From: Dietzia sp032248695
GTDB taxonomy: Bacteria; Actinomycetota; Actinomycetes; Mycobacteriales; Mycobacteriaceae
Direction of reading: 5' to 3'
Length of the DNA stretch: 64,000 nucleotides
Assembly (NCBI RefSeq): GCF_032248695.1
Contig: NZ_JAVHXC010000002.1
Location: 434,001-498,000 of the forward strand
In this document: positions 26,721 through 34,902 of the stretch, one piece after another
How the letters are laid out: each line of letters starts with the position of its first letter
How positions within the stretch are numbered: the stretch's first letter is position 1
The notes under the pieces: model-generated
Databases searched by the model: none
The model's input: only the letters and a program-made list of their open reading frames with translations
What the model was told of the DNA's origin: nothing
Program-made: the position numbers and the translations under genes

Positions 26721-29230
26721 CCACCGCCGCCGACGCCGCCCGCCCGCGCACCGTCGAGCTCGAGCAGGTCACCGACGACGGCTACGGAGGCAAAGCCGCA
26801 GGCCTGGCCGACCTGATCCGCCTGGGCCTGGACGTCCCACCGGGCTTCGTGATCGTGGACGCCGCGGCCGACCTCGTCGTCGTCGACCCCGACTCCCCCG
26901 CCACCCACAGCCCCGCGGTCCGGCGCTACCTACGGCTGGTCGAGGCCGGCGCGACCGCGGTCGCGGTGCGGTCCTCCGCGGTCGGCGAGGACGGCGCGGA
27001 GCAGTCCCACGCCGGCCAGTACGACACGGTCCTCGGCGTGGACTCGGTCGACGCGCTGGCCGACGCGGTGCGGACGTGCGTGGCGTCGGGGACGTCACGG
27101 CGCGCCGAGGCCTACCGCGGCGAGGCCGCCTCCCCCGCCCCGATGCACCTGGTGGTCCAGCAGATGGTCGACGCGCGGGCGGCCGGCGTCGTGTTCACCG
27201 CCGACCCCGCCACCGCGCGGCGCGACCTCATGGTGATCGACGCCGTCGCCGGGCTGGGCGAGAGCCTGGTCGACGGCACCGCCTCCCCCGACCACCTCGT
27301 CCTGGACGCCGACGGCCGGGTGGCGGTGCGCGAGACCGGCACACCGCCCGTCCTGACGGATGTAGAGGCCGCGGCGATCCGAGACGGCGCGGTCCGCGTG
27401 GCACGGCACCGGGGTCGGCCCATGGACCTGGAGTGGGCGATCGACCGCGCCGGGCGACTGTGGTGGCTGCAGGCGAGGCCCGTCACGAGCCTGCCCGCAG
27501 ACCTCGGGGGGAAGGACTCCACGCTCGCCGGCGACGACCACGTCTACACCCGCTGCAACATCGGCGAGATGATGCCGGGCGCCTTCTGCCCGCTGACCGC
27601 CTCGGTGTCCGGGTACGCGATCGACCACGCGATGCAGATGATCCAGGTCGTCGCCCGCGCCCAGCCGGGCTACGAGCGGCCGTGGCTGCAGGTCGGCTAC
27701 TTCTCCGGGCACATGTTCCTCGACCTCACCGAGGGCACGGCGTTGAGCTCGGGCCTGCTCGGCAACTCGCTCGAGCAGTTCTCCACCTCGATCTGCGGGC
27801 GCGTGGTGGACGAGCTCGTGCCCAAGCCCCCGCAGCCGTTCCTGCGCCGACTCGGCAACACCGTGCGGCTGTCGACGTTCGCGCTCACCGCCGGGCCCGC
27901 CGTGCGGCGGCTCGGTGCGCAGATCGCCGACTGGGAGGTCCCCGGCGGTGACGCGCGCGGCGGCCGGGGCGACGGGGGCGGCGGCCGGGGCGACGCCGAT
28001 CCCCTGGCGGTGTGGCGGCAGCTCGAGGCGGGCGTCGAGCTGTACTGCGCGGTGACGCTGACGCACGTGCGGTCGTCGTCCAGGGCCGCCGTCGCCGCCA
28101 ACGTGCTGGAGAGCGTGCTCATCCGCCGCGCGGTGGCTGCCGGACGCGGCGAGGATGACGGCCGCGCGGAGGCGTCCCGGCTCATGGCCGGTGCCGCGGA
28201 CGTGGAGAGCGCGGTGATGCTGGCCGAGCTCGACTCGGTGGTGCGGGCGCTCGCCGCGGACGGGCCGGCCGCCGAGCGCTTCACGGCGGACCAGCCCGGC
28301 GACGCGGTCGCGGCGGTGCTCGCCTCGCCCGACGCGTGGGGCGTGGCACTGCGCCGGTTCCTGGCCCGGCACGGTCACCGCGGGTACCGCGAGCTGTGCA
28401 TGCGCGACGCCTCCTGGGCCGACGACCCGGAGGGGTTGGGCGCGATGATGCAGGTCATGGTCCGATCCACGCTCGACCGGGGCGGGCGGGCCGCGGAGAC
28501 CGCCGATGTGCCCGAGCCCGCGTCCCGCGCGATCCGGGTGCTCGCCCGGCTCGCGCGTGGCGGGGCGAGGGGCCGGGAGGAGACCAAGTCGAGGATGGCG
28601 CTGATGGCGCACGCGCTCAAGCGCGGGTACCGGCATCTCGGCGAGGTGCTCGCGGCGGACGGGCGGCTGCCCGACGCGGACCTGGTGTTCTTCCTCGACC
28701 GGCCCGAGCTCGCGCGCGTCGTCGGCGCCTCCGGCCCCGTGACCGGCGGGCTCGGCTCCGGCGGCGACCGCGCGGTGGCGGACCTGATCGCCCGCGCCGG
28801 ACAGCGTCGTGAGGCGCTGGCCTACCAGGAGGCGCTGGAGTTCCCGGACGTCTCCGTCGGGCGGCCGGTGCCGCTGATCGCCCGGCCGCCGCGGGAGACG
28901 GCGGGCGGCGAGATCGTGGGCCGACCCGCGAGCCGCGGCACCGTCCAGGGCGTGGTGCGGGTCGCGCGCTCGATCGTCGACGCCCGCGAGGTCCGGCCCG
29001 GCGAGGTACTGGTCGCTCCGGTGACGGACGTGGGCTGGACGCCGTACTTCACGGTGATCTCCGCCCTGGTCACGGACATCGGCAGCTCCGTCTCGCACGG
29101 CGCGGTAGTCGCCCGCGAGTACGGCCTGCCGTGCGTGGTGAACACCATCGTCGCCACGCAGATCCTGCGCACCGGCGACCGGGTCCGGGTGGACGGTGAT
29201 CGCGGTGTCGTGACGCGGCTGGACGAGTGA
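26717..29230 (+). CDS. PEP-synthase/rifampicin-phosphotransferase-like three-domain enzyme
   Basis: This is an 837-aa protein built like rifampicin phosphotransferase. An N-terminal ATP-grasp domain (GGKAAGLADLIRLGLDVPPG, AVRSSAVGEDGAEQSHAGQ, then DLEWAIDRAGRLWWLQARPV) comes first. A variable middle domain begins CNIGEMMPGAFCPLT. The C-terminal swivelling domain carries the phosphorylated His (SSVSHGAVVAREYGLP). Such enzymes transfer the beta-phosphate of ATP through His to pyruvate or, in relatives, to a small-molecule hydroxyl. The middle domain, which sets the substrate, contains a Gly/Arg/Asp low-complexity insert. The operon partners make small-molecule phosphorylation more likely than gluconeogenesis. 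That is inference. Confidence 0.75.
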   Translation: MTTAADAARPRTVELEQVTDDGYGGKAAGLADLIRLGLDVPPGFVIVDAAADLVVVDPDSPATHSPAVRRYLRLVEAGATAVAVRSSAVGEDGAEQSHAGQYDTVLGVDSVDALADAVRTCVASGTSRRAEAYRGEAASPAPMHLVVQQMVDARAAGVVFTADPATARRDLMVIDAVAGLGESLVDGTASPDHLVLDADGRVAVRETGTPPVLTDVEAAAIRDGAVRVARHRGRPMDLEWAIDRAGRLWWLQARPVTSLPADLGGKDSTLAGDDHVYTRCNIGEMMPGAFCPLTASVSGYAIDHAMQMIQVVARAQPGYERPWLQVGYFSGHMFLDLTEGTALSSGLLGNSLEQFSTSICGRVVDELVPKPPQPFLRRLGNTVRLSTFALTAGPAVRRLGAQIADWEVPGGDARGGRGDGGGGRGDADPLAVWRQLEAGVELYCAVTLTHVRSSSRAAVAANVLESVLIRRAVAAGRGEDDGRAEASRLMAGAADVESAVMLAELDSVVRALAADGPAAERFTADQPGDAVAAVLASPDAWGVALRRFLARHGHRGYRELCMRDASWADDPEGLGAMMQVMVRSTLDRGGRAAETADVPEPASRAIRVLARLARGGARGREETKSRMALMAHALKRGYRHLGEVLAADGRLPDADLVFFLDRPELARVVGASGPVTGGLGSGGDRAVADLIARAGQRREALAYQEALEFPDVSVGRPVPLIARPPRETAGGEIVGRPASRGTVQGVVRVARSIVDAREVRPGEVLVAPVTDVGWTPYFTVISALVTDIGSSVSHGAVVAREYGLPCVVNTIVATQILRTGDRVRVDGDRGVVTRLDE

Positions 29231-29347
29231 GCGGGGCGGTGCCGCCGGATCCCGCGCCGGGTCGCCGTGCACCACCCTCTTGCGCGGCCGCGTCCCCGGG
29301 CGAAGACTTCCCACCACCACGACCAGCTCTCCGACAGGAGCCCCCCC

Positions 29348-29638
29348 ATGTCATTCCAGGCGTATCTCGACACGATCGAGACCAAGACCGGACTGACCCC
29401 GCGCCAGCTCGTCGAGAAGGCGACCGACCGCGGCTTCGGCCCGGGAACGAAGGCCGGCCCGATCCTGGCGTGGCTCAAGGAGGACTACGACCTCGGCCGC
29501 GGGCACGGGATGGCGCTGGTCCACGTCATCACCAAGGGCCCGAAGATCAGTGACAAGCACGTGGGATCGGGCGGCTCGCACGCAGACGCCTCGGACACCC
29601 TCTGGCTGGACGGGGCGGCCACCAATCCGAACCGCTGA
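29348..29638 (+). CDS. DUF4287 domain protein
   Basis: This is a 96-aa cytosolic protein matching DUF4287: MSFQAYLDTIETKTGLTPRQL, GTKAGPILAWLKEDYDLGRGH, MALVHVITKGP. The function is unknown. Longer relatives carry an additional ligand-binding half that is absent here. AGGAG (29335-29339) supports ATG 29348 over an upstream start. It follows the PEP-synthase-like gene by 117 bases and may have its own promoter. Confidence 0.85.
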   Translation: MSFQAYLDTIETKTGLTPRQLVEKATDRGFGPGTKAGPILAWLKEDYDLGRGHGMALVHVITKGPKISDKHVGSGGSHADASDTLWLDGAATNPNR

Positions 29639-29724
29639 CGGGTCCGCGGTCGCCCAGTGGCGCGTCCCCCGGGACCCTGCTAGAGGTGGAGGTCCACGCG
29701 CCCCCACGCCACGAGGAGGACGAG

Positions 29725-29925
29725 ATGAGTGCCCAGGACAGGATTGACCCGGACGAGTACACGCCGGGCCCGGACTCCGTCACCGCCCCCGAGGAGTACG
29801 AGCCGGAGGTCGACGTCGCCGATCCGTTCCGCGAGGCGAATCCCGCCGACGTCGCGGAGCAGACCGTGGAGGTCCCGGTCGACGACGGCGACCCGGAGGA
29901 GGGTGACGACGACGAGGTCGGCTGA
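29725..29925 (+). CDS. Small highly acidic protein
   Basis: This 66-aa protein contains about one third Asp plus Glu and no cysteine, and ends DGDPEEGDDDEVG. A strong AGGAGG lies eight bases upstream of ATG 29725. It is probably disordered and cytosolic. No domain is recognised, and small acidic proteins of this type are common in Mycobacteriales. The 3' end is a GAC microsatellite also seen elsewhere in the window. Confidence 0.65.
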   Translation: MSAQDRIDPDEYTPGPDSVTAPEEYEPEVDVADPFREANPADVAEQTVEVPVDDGDPEEGDDDEVG

Positions 29926-29939
29926 TGCCGTGACAGGAC

Positions 29940-29976
29940 CACGAGGGGCCGGTTCCGCGGGAGCCGGCCCCTCGTG
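29940..29976. terminator. Bidirectional terminator between convergent genes
   Basis: CACGAGGGGCCGGTTCC (29940-29956) pairs with 29960-29976 around a 3-base loop, a 17-bp stem with one G-U pair. It lies between the acidic-protein stop and the stop of the minus-strand excalibur gene, so it can end both transcripts. Confidence 0.75.
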
Positions 29977-29992
29977 ATGTCGCCGAGGTGCG

Positions 29993-30436
29993 TTACTCGC
30001 AGGCGATGCCGTCGTTGTCCCGATCGAGGGCGGGCCGGTACGCCGCGTCGCCACGGTAGATCGGGGCGATGCCCAGGCGACGCGCCTCGGTGCAGTTGGC
30101 CACGTGGTGGACCGGCGCCGGGGCGGCCTGGACGACGCGCGCCGGAGCGGGCGCAGGAGCCGGGGCCGGGGCGGGTGCAGGGGCCGGCGCGGGCGCGGGC
30201 AGTGCAGCCGGGGCGGCCGCCGGCGGCACGAACGGCGTGGCCCACACGAACGGGAACGGGAGCGCGGGCAGCGGCGCGGCCTCGGAGCCCATGGGCACGG
30301 GTACGACCACCGGCGCGATATCGGGCACCTGGACGGTCCACGGCCCCGCCTGGACATCGGCGGCCGACGCCACGGGCGCGGTAGCGAGAACAGCCGCGGC
30401 CACCAGGCCGAACGCAGCGAGTGGACGAGCAAGCAT
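29993..30436 (-). CDS. Secreted excalibur calcium-binding domain protein
   Basis: This is a 147-aa exported protein. A signal peptide (residues 1-26, cut after ASA) is followed by a Val/Pro region and an (AP)n wall-spanning linker near residues 80-100. The excalibur domain forms the C-terminus (NCTEARRLGIAPIYRGDAAY then DRDNDGIACE). The DxDxDG loop and paired cysteines are intact, so calcium binding is expected at the cell surface. ATG 30436 has GAGGAG upstream. Family members often modify or sense the cell wall, and the specific role is unknown. Confidence 0.85.
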   Translation of the reverse strand: MLARPLAAFGLVAAAVLATAPVASAADVQAGPWTVQVPDIAPVVVPVPMGSEAAPLPALPFPFVWATPFVPPAAAPAALPAPAPAPAPAPAPAPAPAPARVVQAAPAPVHHVANCTEARRLGIAPIYRGDAAYRPALDRDNDGIACE

Positions 30437-30556
30437 GGAGACTCCTCAGTGAATTCTGAGCGCCTGGACGGCACCGATAAGCAGTGACTTACTACTCGCC
30501 CAGAAAGTTATCACCAGTCCGATCGCCCCGTGTCACCGCCTTCTCATTCCCCGTCG

Positions 30557-30586
30557 TTGCGCCTACCCGGCGACCGCCGATATCCT
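30557..30586 (+). promoter_or_regulatory. Promoter of the TerC riboswitch transcript
   Basis: A -35-like TTGCGC (30557-30562), 18-base spacer and -10 TATCCT (30581-30586) place transcription start near 30593. That is a few bases before the riboswitch signature GGGGAGTA. Confidence 0.5.
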
Positions 30587-30593
30587 TGCGCCA

Positions 30594-30712
30594 CCAGAAG
30601 GGGAGTATCCCTCGCACGCATCGTCGTCACTACGGTCCACGGGCCCGGCGGAGCGGGCCGCGCACGAGCGATGGCCGGGAGAGACCTTCGATCACCCACT
30701 GATCGAAAGGTC
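30594..30712 (+). ncRNA. yybP-ykoY (manganese-sensing) riboswitch in the TerC leader
   Basis: The leader carries the two conserved ends of this family: GGGGAGTA (30600-30607) followed by a C-rich stem, and GAGAGACCTT (30679-30688). An internal CGTCGTCACTACG loop lies between them. Downstream, GACCTTCGATC (30683-30693) can pair with GATCGAAAGGTC (30701-30712), which contains the ribosome-binding site GAAAGG of the TerC gene. The conserved 3' strand is shared by both structures. Ligand-stabilised P1 would therefore free the ribosome-binding site, a translational ON switch. Mn2+ as ligand and TerC as target agree with established knowledge of the class. Confidence 0.75.
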
Positions 30713-30718
30713 CCCGTC

Positions 30719-31771
30719 ATGGACACCCCGCTCTGGCTCTGGTCGGCCGTCATCGCCTTCATCGTCGCGATGCTCGCGATCGACCTCCTCGCACACCGCC
30801 GCGCCCACGTCATCCGCGTGACGGAAGCGGCCGCCTGGTCGGCGGTCTGGGTCGCGATCGGAGTGGGCTTCGGCGCGATCATCTGGGCCGTCTGGGGCGC
30901 TGATCTCGGCCAGCAGTACTTCGCCGGCTACCTCATCGAGAAGTCTCTGGCCGTGGACAACGTCTTCGTCTGGGCGATCATCTTCGCCCACTTCGCGGTG
31001 CCCCCGCAGTTCCAGCACCGGGTCCTGTTCCTCGGCGTGGTGGGGGCACTGGTGTTCCGTGGCATCTTCATCGCGGGCGGAGCGCTGCTCATCCAGAACT
31101 TCTCGTGGATCCTCTACGTCTTCGCCGCGTTCCTCCTGTACACGGGCGTGCGCATGATCCGTCAGCGCGACGAGCACCTCGACCCCGACCAGTCGCGGGT
31201 GCTGAGGGCCTTCCGCCGGGTCGTGCCCATGACGGACACCTTCCACGGCCAGCGGCTGCTGGTCCGCAAGGGCGGCGTGCTCATGGCCACCCCCTTGTTG
31301 GCCGTGCTCGTGCTGGTCGAGACGACCGATGTGGTCTTTGCCGTCGACTCCATCCCCGCCATCTTCGCCGTCACCGACGAGGTGTTCCTGGTATTCACGG
31401 CCAACGCGTTCGCGATCCTGGGTCTGCGAGCGATGTACTTCCTGCTCGCCGATCTGATCCACCGGTTCGCGTACCTCAAGGTCGGACTGGCGCTGGTGCT
31501 GATGTGGGTGGGCGTGAAGATGCTGCTGAAGATCGACGTCTACTACATCCCGACCCCCGTCTCGCTGGCCGTCATCGCCACGATCCTCACCGTGTCGGTG
31601 GTGGCGAGTCTGCGGGCGACGCGCGGACAGGACCGGCGGAGCCTGCCGACCCCGGCCGAACCGCCGTTCCGCATCGCGACCCCGGACGAGGACGCGCGGC
31701 TCGAACCGACGTTCGGCCGCGAGCGCTCCCGCGACCGCTCGGAACGGCCCGCCGCCGCACCGCCGCGCTGA
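30719..31771 (+). CDS. TerC/Alx-family integral membrane protein (probable manganese exporter)
   Basis: This is a 350-aa membrane protein with about nine helices and the conserved acidic TerC motifs EKSLAVDNVFVW and VETTDVVFAVDSIPA. TerC/Alx/MeeF proteins export Mn2+, protecting exported metalloenzymes and the cytoplasm. A Mn riboswitch in the leader fits this role well. ATG 30719 has GAAAGG at 30705-30710. The C-terminal 60 residues are a charged cytoplasmic tail. A stem-loop terminator follows, so the gene is monocistronic. Confidence 0.9.
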   Translation: MDTPLWLWSAVIAFIVAMLAIDLLAHRRAHVIRVTEAAAWSAVWVAIGVGFGAIIWAVWGADLGQQYFAGYLIEKSLAVDNVFVWAIIFAHFAVPPQFQHRVLFLGVVGALVFRGIFIAGGALLIQNFSWILYVFAAFLLYTGVRMIRQRDEHLDPDQSRVLRAFRRVVPMTDTFHGQRLLVRKGGVLMATPLLAVLVLVETTDVVFAVDSIPAIFAVTDEVFLVFTANAFAILGLRAMYFLLADLIHRFAYLKVGLALVLMWVGVKMLLKIDVYYIPTPVSLAVIATILTVSVVASLRATRGQDRRSLPTPAEPPFRIATPDEDARLEPTFGRERSRDRSERPAAAPPR

Positions 31772-31782
31772 CCGACGAACCG

Positions 31783-31815
31783 GCCGCGAAGGCGCGGTGA
31801 GACCGCCTTCGCGGC
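31783..31815 (+). terminator. Terminator after TerC gene
   Basis: GCCGCGAAGGCG (31783-31794) pairs perfectly with 31804-31815 around a 9-base loop, then GGGGATTGT. It lies between the TerC stop and the aconitase promoter (TATAAC at 31854-31859). Confidence 0.75.
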
Positions 31816-31949
31816 GGGGATTGTCGGCCCGCCCGGCGGTCCGGGTGACGGGTTATAACTTCTCGTCGACAGGGGTAGGGTCGGCCTCAACGCCGGTGAG
31901 CCCCTCACTCGCACGGCTTCATCGGCGCCACTCTAGGAAAGGGCCGATC

Positions 31950-34757
31950 ATGAGTGTCAACAGTTTCAACTCGCGAGACGCACTGTCGGTCGGAGGCGTC
32001 GACTACGAGATCCACCGTCTCGACCGCGTCTCCACCGAGGTACCACTCCCCTACAGCCTGAAGGTGCTCCTCGAGAACCTTCTCCGTAACGAGGACGGCC
32101 GCGTGGTGACGGCCGAGCAGGTCGACGCCCTCCGCGCGTGGAATCCCCGCGCTCCGTCGGAGCGGGAGATCCAGTACACGCCCGCCCGGGTCCTGATGCA
32201 GGACTTCACGGGCGTGCCGTGCGTCGTCGACCTGGTCGCGATGCGCGACGCGATCACAGAGCTCGGCGGGGACGCCAAGAAGATCAACCCGCTCATCCCC
32301 GGTGAGCTGGTGATCGACCACTCGATCATCGCCGACGTCTTCGGCCGCCCGGACGCCTTCCAGGTCAACGCGGATCTCGAGTTCGGGCGGAACCAGGAGC
32401 GCTACCAACTCCTGCGCTGGGCGCAGGAGTCGTTCGCCGATTTCCTCGTGGTCCCGCCGAACACCGGGATCTGTCACCAGGTCAACCTCGAGTACCTGTC
32501 CCGGGTCGTCTTCACGCGGGAGGGCGAGGACGGGATGCGGCAGGCGTACCCGGACACGCTGGTCGGCACCGACTCGCACACGCCGATGGTCAACGGCCTC
32601 GGTGTGCTCGGCTGGGGTGTCGGCGGCATCGAGGCCGAGGCGGCGCTGCTCGGGCAGCCGATGAGCATGCTCATCCCGGAGGTGATCGGCCTCAAGCTCA
32701 GCGGCGAACTACGGGAGGGCACTACCGCGACGGACCTGGTCCTGCACGTCGCGGAGCTACTGCGCCAGACCGGTGTCGTCGGCAAGTTCGTCGAGTTCTT
32801 CGGCCCCGGCGTCTCGAGCGTGCCGCTGGCCAACCGGGCCACGCTGGGCAACATGAGCCCGGAGTACGGGGCCACGTGCGCGATCTTCCCCGTCGACTCC
32901 GAGACGCTCGACTACCTGCGGCTGACCGGCCGGTCCGACGAGCAGATCGAGCTCGTCGAGGCCTACGCCAAGGAGCAGGGCCTCTGGCACGACCCGGACT
33001 CGCCGGCGGAGTACACGCAGGTCATCGAGCTCGATCTCGCGAGCGTGGAGCCCTCGATCGCCGGCCCCCGGCGGCCGCAGGACCGCATCGAGCTGGGCGA
33101 GGCCCCGGCCGTCGTCCTGAGCAACCTCGCGGAGGAGAAGGAGCGGTCCGGGCAGCGGCCGGGCAGCGTGGACGACGCCGCCGAGGACACCTTCCCCGCC
33201 AGCGACCCGATCGCGTTCAACCCGGATGCGGCCACGGACGACCCGCCGCGGCAGTACTCCGAGGAGCAGCTGACCGCCAATGCGAAGGCCGGGTGGCCCA
33301 GTGACCCCGCCGAGGTCCTGTTGGGCGACGACTCCCCCGTGATCGTCGACCACGCGGACGTGGTCATCGCGGCGATCACCTCGTGCACCAACACGTCCAA
33401 CCCGTCGGTCATGATCGGCGCCGCGCTGCTGGCCAAGAAGGCGGTCGAGAAGGGCCTCGCCCCCAAGCCGTGGGTCAAGACGACCCTGGCCCCGGGCTCC
33501 CGCGTGGTGACCGACTACTACGAGCGGGCCGGCCTCACCCCGTACCTGGAGCGGCTGGGCTTCGACCTGGTCGGCTACGGCTGCACCACGTGTATCGGCA
33601 ACTCCGGACCGCTCACCCCGGCCGTGAGCAAGGCCGTCAACGACAAGGACCTCAACGTCGCGGCGGTCCTGTCCGGAAACCGCAACTTCGAGGGGCGCAT
33701 CCACCCCGAGGTCAAGATGAACTTTCTGGCGTCGCCGCCGCTGGTCATCGCCTACGCGCTCGCCGGGTCGATGCGGAAGGACCTGCTCGAGGATCCGCTG
33801 GGCACCGGCTCGGACGGTCAGCCGGTCTACCTCCGCGACATCTGGCCCAGCTCGGCGGAGATCAAGGAGGTCGTGGACGCCAACCTCGAGGCCGACATGT
33901 TCACCAAGGGATACGCCGACGTCTTCACCGGCGACGAGAACTGGCGCGGGATGAGCGTGCCGGCGGGTGACAAGTTCGACTGGAGCGAGGACTCCACGTA
34001 CATCCGCCGGCCGCCGTACTTCGACGGCATGACGGTGGATCCGGAGCCCATCCGCGACATCACCGGTGCCCGCGCGCTCGCCCTGCTGGGGGATTCGGTG
34101 ACGACCGACCACATCTCACCGGCGGGAGCCATCAAGGCCTCCTCCCCCGCGGGGAAGTACCTCCAGGAGCAGGGCGTCGAGCCGGCGGACTTCAACTCGT
34201 ACGGGTCGCGGCGCGGCAACCACGAGGTGATGATCCGCGGCACCTTCGCCAACGTGCGTCTGCGCAACCAGCTGGCGCCCGGCACGGAGGGCGGCGTCAC
34301 GACGCATTTCCCCAGTGGCGAGCAGACGAGCATCTACGACGCGTCGATCCGTTACGCCGAGGAGGGCGTGCCGCTGGTGGTGATCGCCGGCGCCGAGTAC
34401 GGGTCCGGCTCGTCGCGGGACTGGGCGGCCAAGGGCACGAAGCTGCTCGGGGTGAGGGCGGTGATCGCGGAGTCGTACGAGCGGATCCACCGCTCGAACC
34501 TCATCGGGATGGGCGTGCTGCCGCTGCAGTTCCCCCAAGGCGAGTCCGCCTCCAGCCTGGGGCTGAAGGGCGAGGAGGTCTTTTCGATCACCGGTCTCGA
34601 CGGGCAGGAGTCGGTGCCGGGCGAGGTCACTGTCCGCGCGGGCGAGGGTGACGAGGCGGTCGAGTTCACCGCCAAGGTCCGCATCGACACCCCTGCGGAG
34701 GAGGCGTACTACCAGCACGGCGGCATCCTGCCGTACATGCTGAGGCAAATGCTCTGA
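31950..34757 (+). CDS. acnA: Aconitate hydratase AcnA
   Basis: This is the TCA-cycle enzyme that isomerises citrate to isocitrate with a [4Fe-4S] cluster. The 935-aa protein shows AITSCTNTSNPSVM (cluster Cys near residue 480), GYGCTTCIGNSG (two Cys near 543), and the C-terminal swivel domain with SRDWAAKG and SNLIGMGVLPL. GAAAGGG lies 7 bases before ATG 31950, and a TATAAC -10 element is about 90 bases upstream. An actinobacterial insertion around residues 390-445 contains a AEDTFPASDP motif. No AcnR-type palindrome was recognised. Confidence 0.95.
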   Translation: MSVNSFNSRDALSVGGVDYEIHRLDRVSTEVPLPYSLKVLLENLLRNEDGRVVTAEQVDALRAWNPRAPSEREIQYTPARVLMQDFTGVPCVVDLVAMRDAITELGGDAKKINPLIPGELVIDHSIIADVFGRPDAFQVNADLEFGRNQERYQLLRWAQESFADFLVVPPNTGICHQVNLEYLSRVVFTREGEDGMRQAYPDTLVGTDSHTPMVNGLGVLGWGVGGIEAEAALLGQPMSMLIPEVIGLKLSGELREGTTATDLVLHVAELLRQTGVVGKFVEFFGPGVSSVPLANRATLGNMSPEYGATCAIFPVDSETLDYLRLTGRSDEQIELVEAYAKEQGLWHDPDSPAEYTQVIELDLASVEPSIAGPRRPQDRIELGEAPAVVLSNLAEEKERSGQRPGSVDDAAEDTFPASDPIAFNPDAATDDPPRQYSEEQLTANAKAGWPSDPAEVLLGDDSPVIVDHADVVIAAITSCTNTSNPSVMIGAALLAKKAVEKGLAPKPWVKTTLAPGSRVVTDYYERAGLTPYLERLGFDLVGYGCTTCIGNSGPLTPAVSKAVNDKDLNVAAVLSGNRNFEGRIHPEVKMNFLASPPLVIAYALAGSMRKDLLEDPLGTGSDGQPVYLRDIWPSSAEIKEVVDANLEADMFTKGYADVFTGDENWRGMSVPAGDKFDWSEDSTYIRRPPYFDGMTVDPEPIRDITGARALALLGDSVTTDHISPAGAIKASSPAGKYLQEQGVEPADFNSYGSRRGNHEVMIRGTFANVRLRNQLAPGTEGGVTTHFPSGEQTSIYDASIRYAEEGVPLVVIAGAEYGSGSSRDWAAKGTKLLGVRAVIAESYERIHRSNLIGMGVLPLQFPQGESASSLGLKGEEVFSITGLDGQESVPGEVTVRAGEGDEAVEFTAKVRIDTPAEEAYYQHGGILPYMLRQML

Positions 34758-34806
34758 TCGCCCTCGGCGGGGCTGCTTCTCATGAGCCGCACCGCCGAGC
34801 ACGACA

Positions 34807-34848
34807 GCGTCCCGCGCACCGTGCCCGAGGGGCAGGCGCGCGGGACGC
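34807..34848 (+). terminator. Terminator after aconitase gene
   Basis: GCGTCCCGCGC (34807-34817) pairs with GCGCGGGACGC (34838-34848) around a 20-base loop, about 50 bases after the acnA stop. TCTCTGG follows. Confidence 0.6.
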
Positions 34849-34902
34849 GTCTCTGGCCGAACCAACCCGTCACGCCCACCACCGCGGGTAGCGTCCGGAT
34901 AT

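Noticed and set aside
26717..29230. Naming the PEP-synthase-like gene as a rifampicin resistance determinant (rph)
   Set aside because: The domain order fits, but no rifamycin-associated palindrome was seen upstream, the gene is embedded in an operon with unrelated enzymes, and the substrate domain is divergent.
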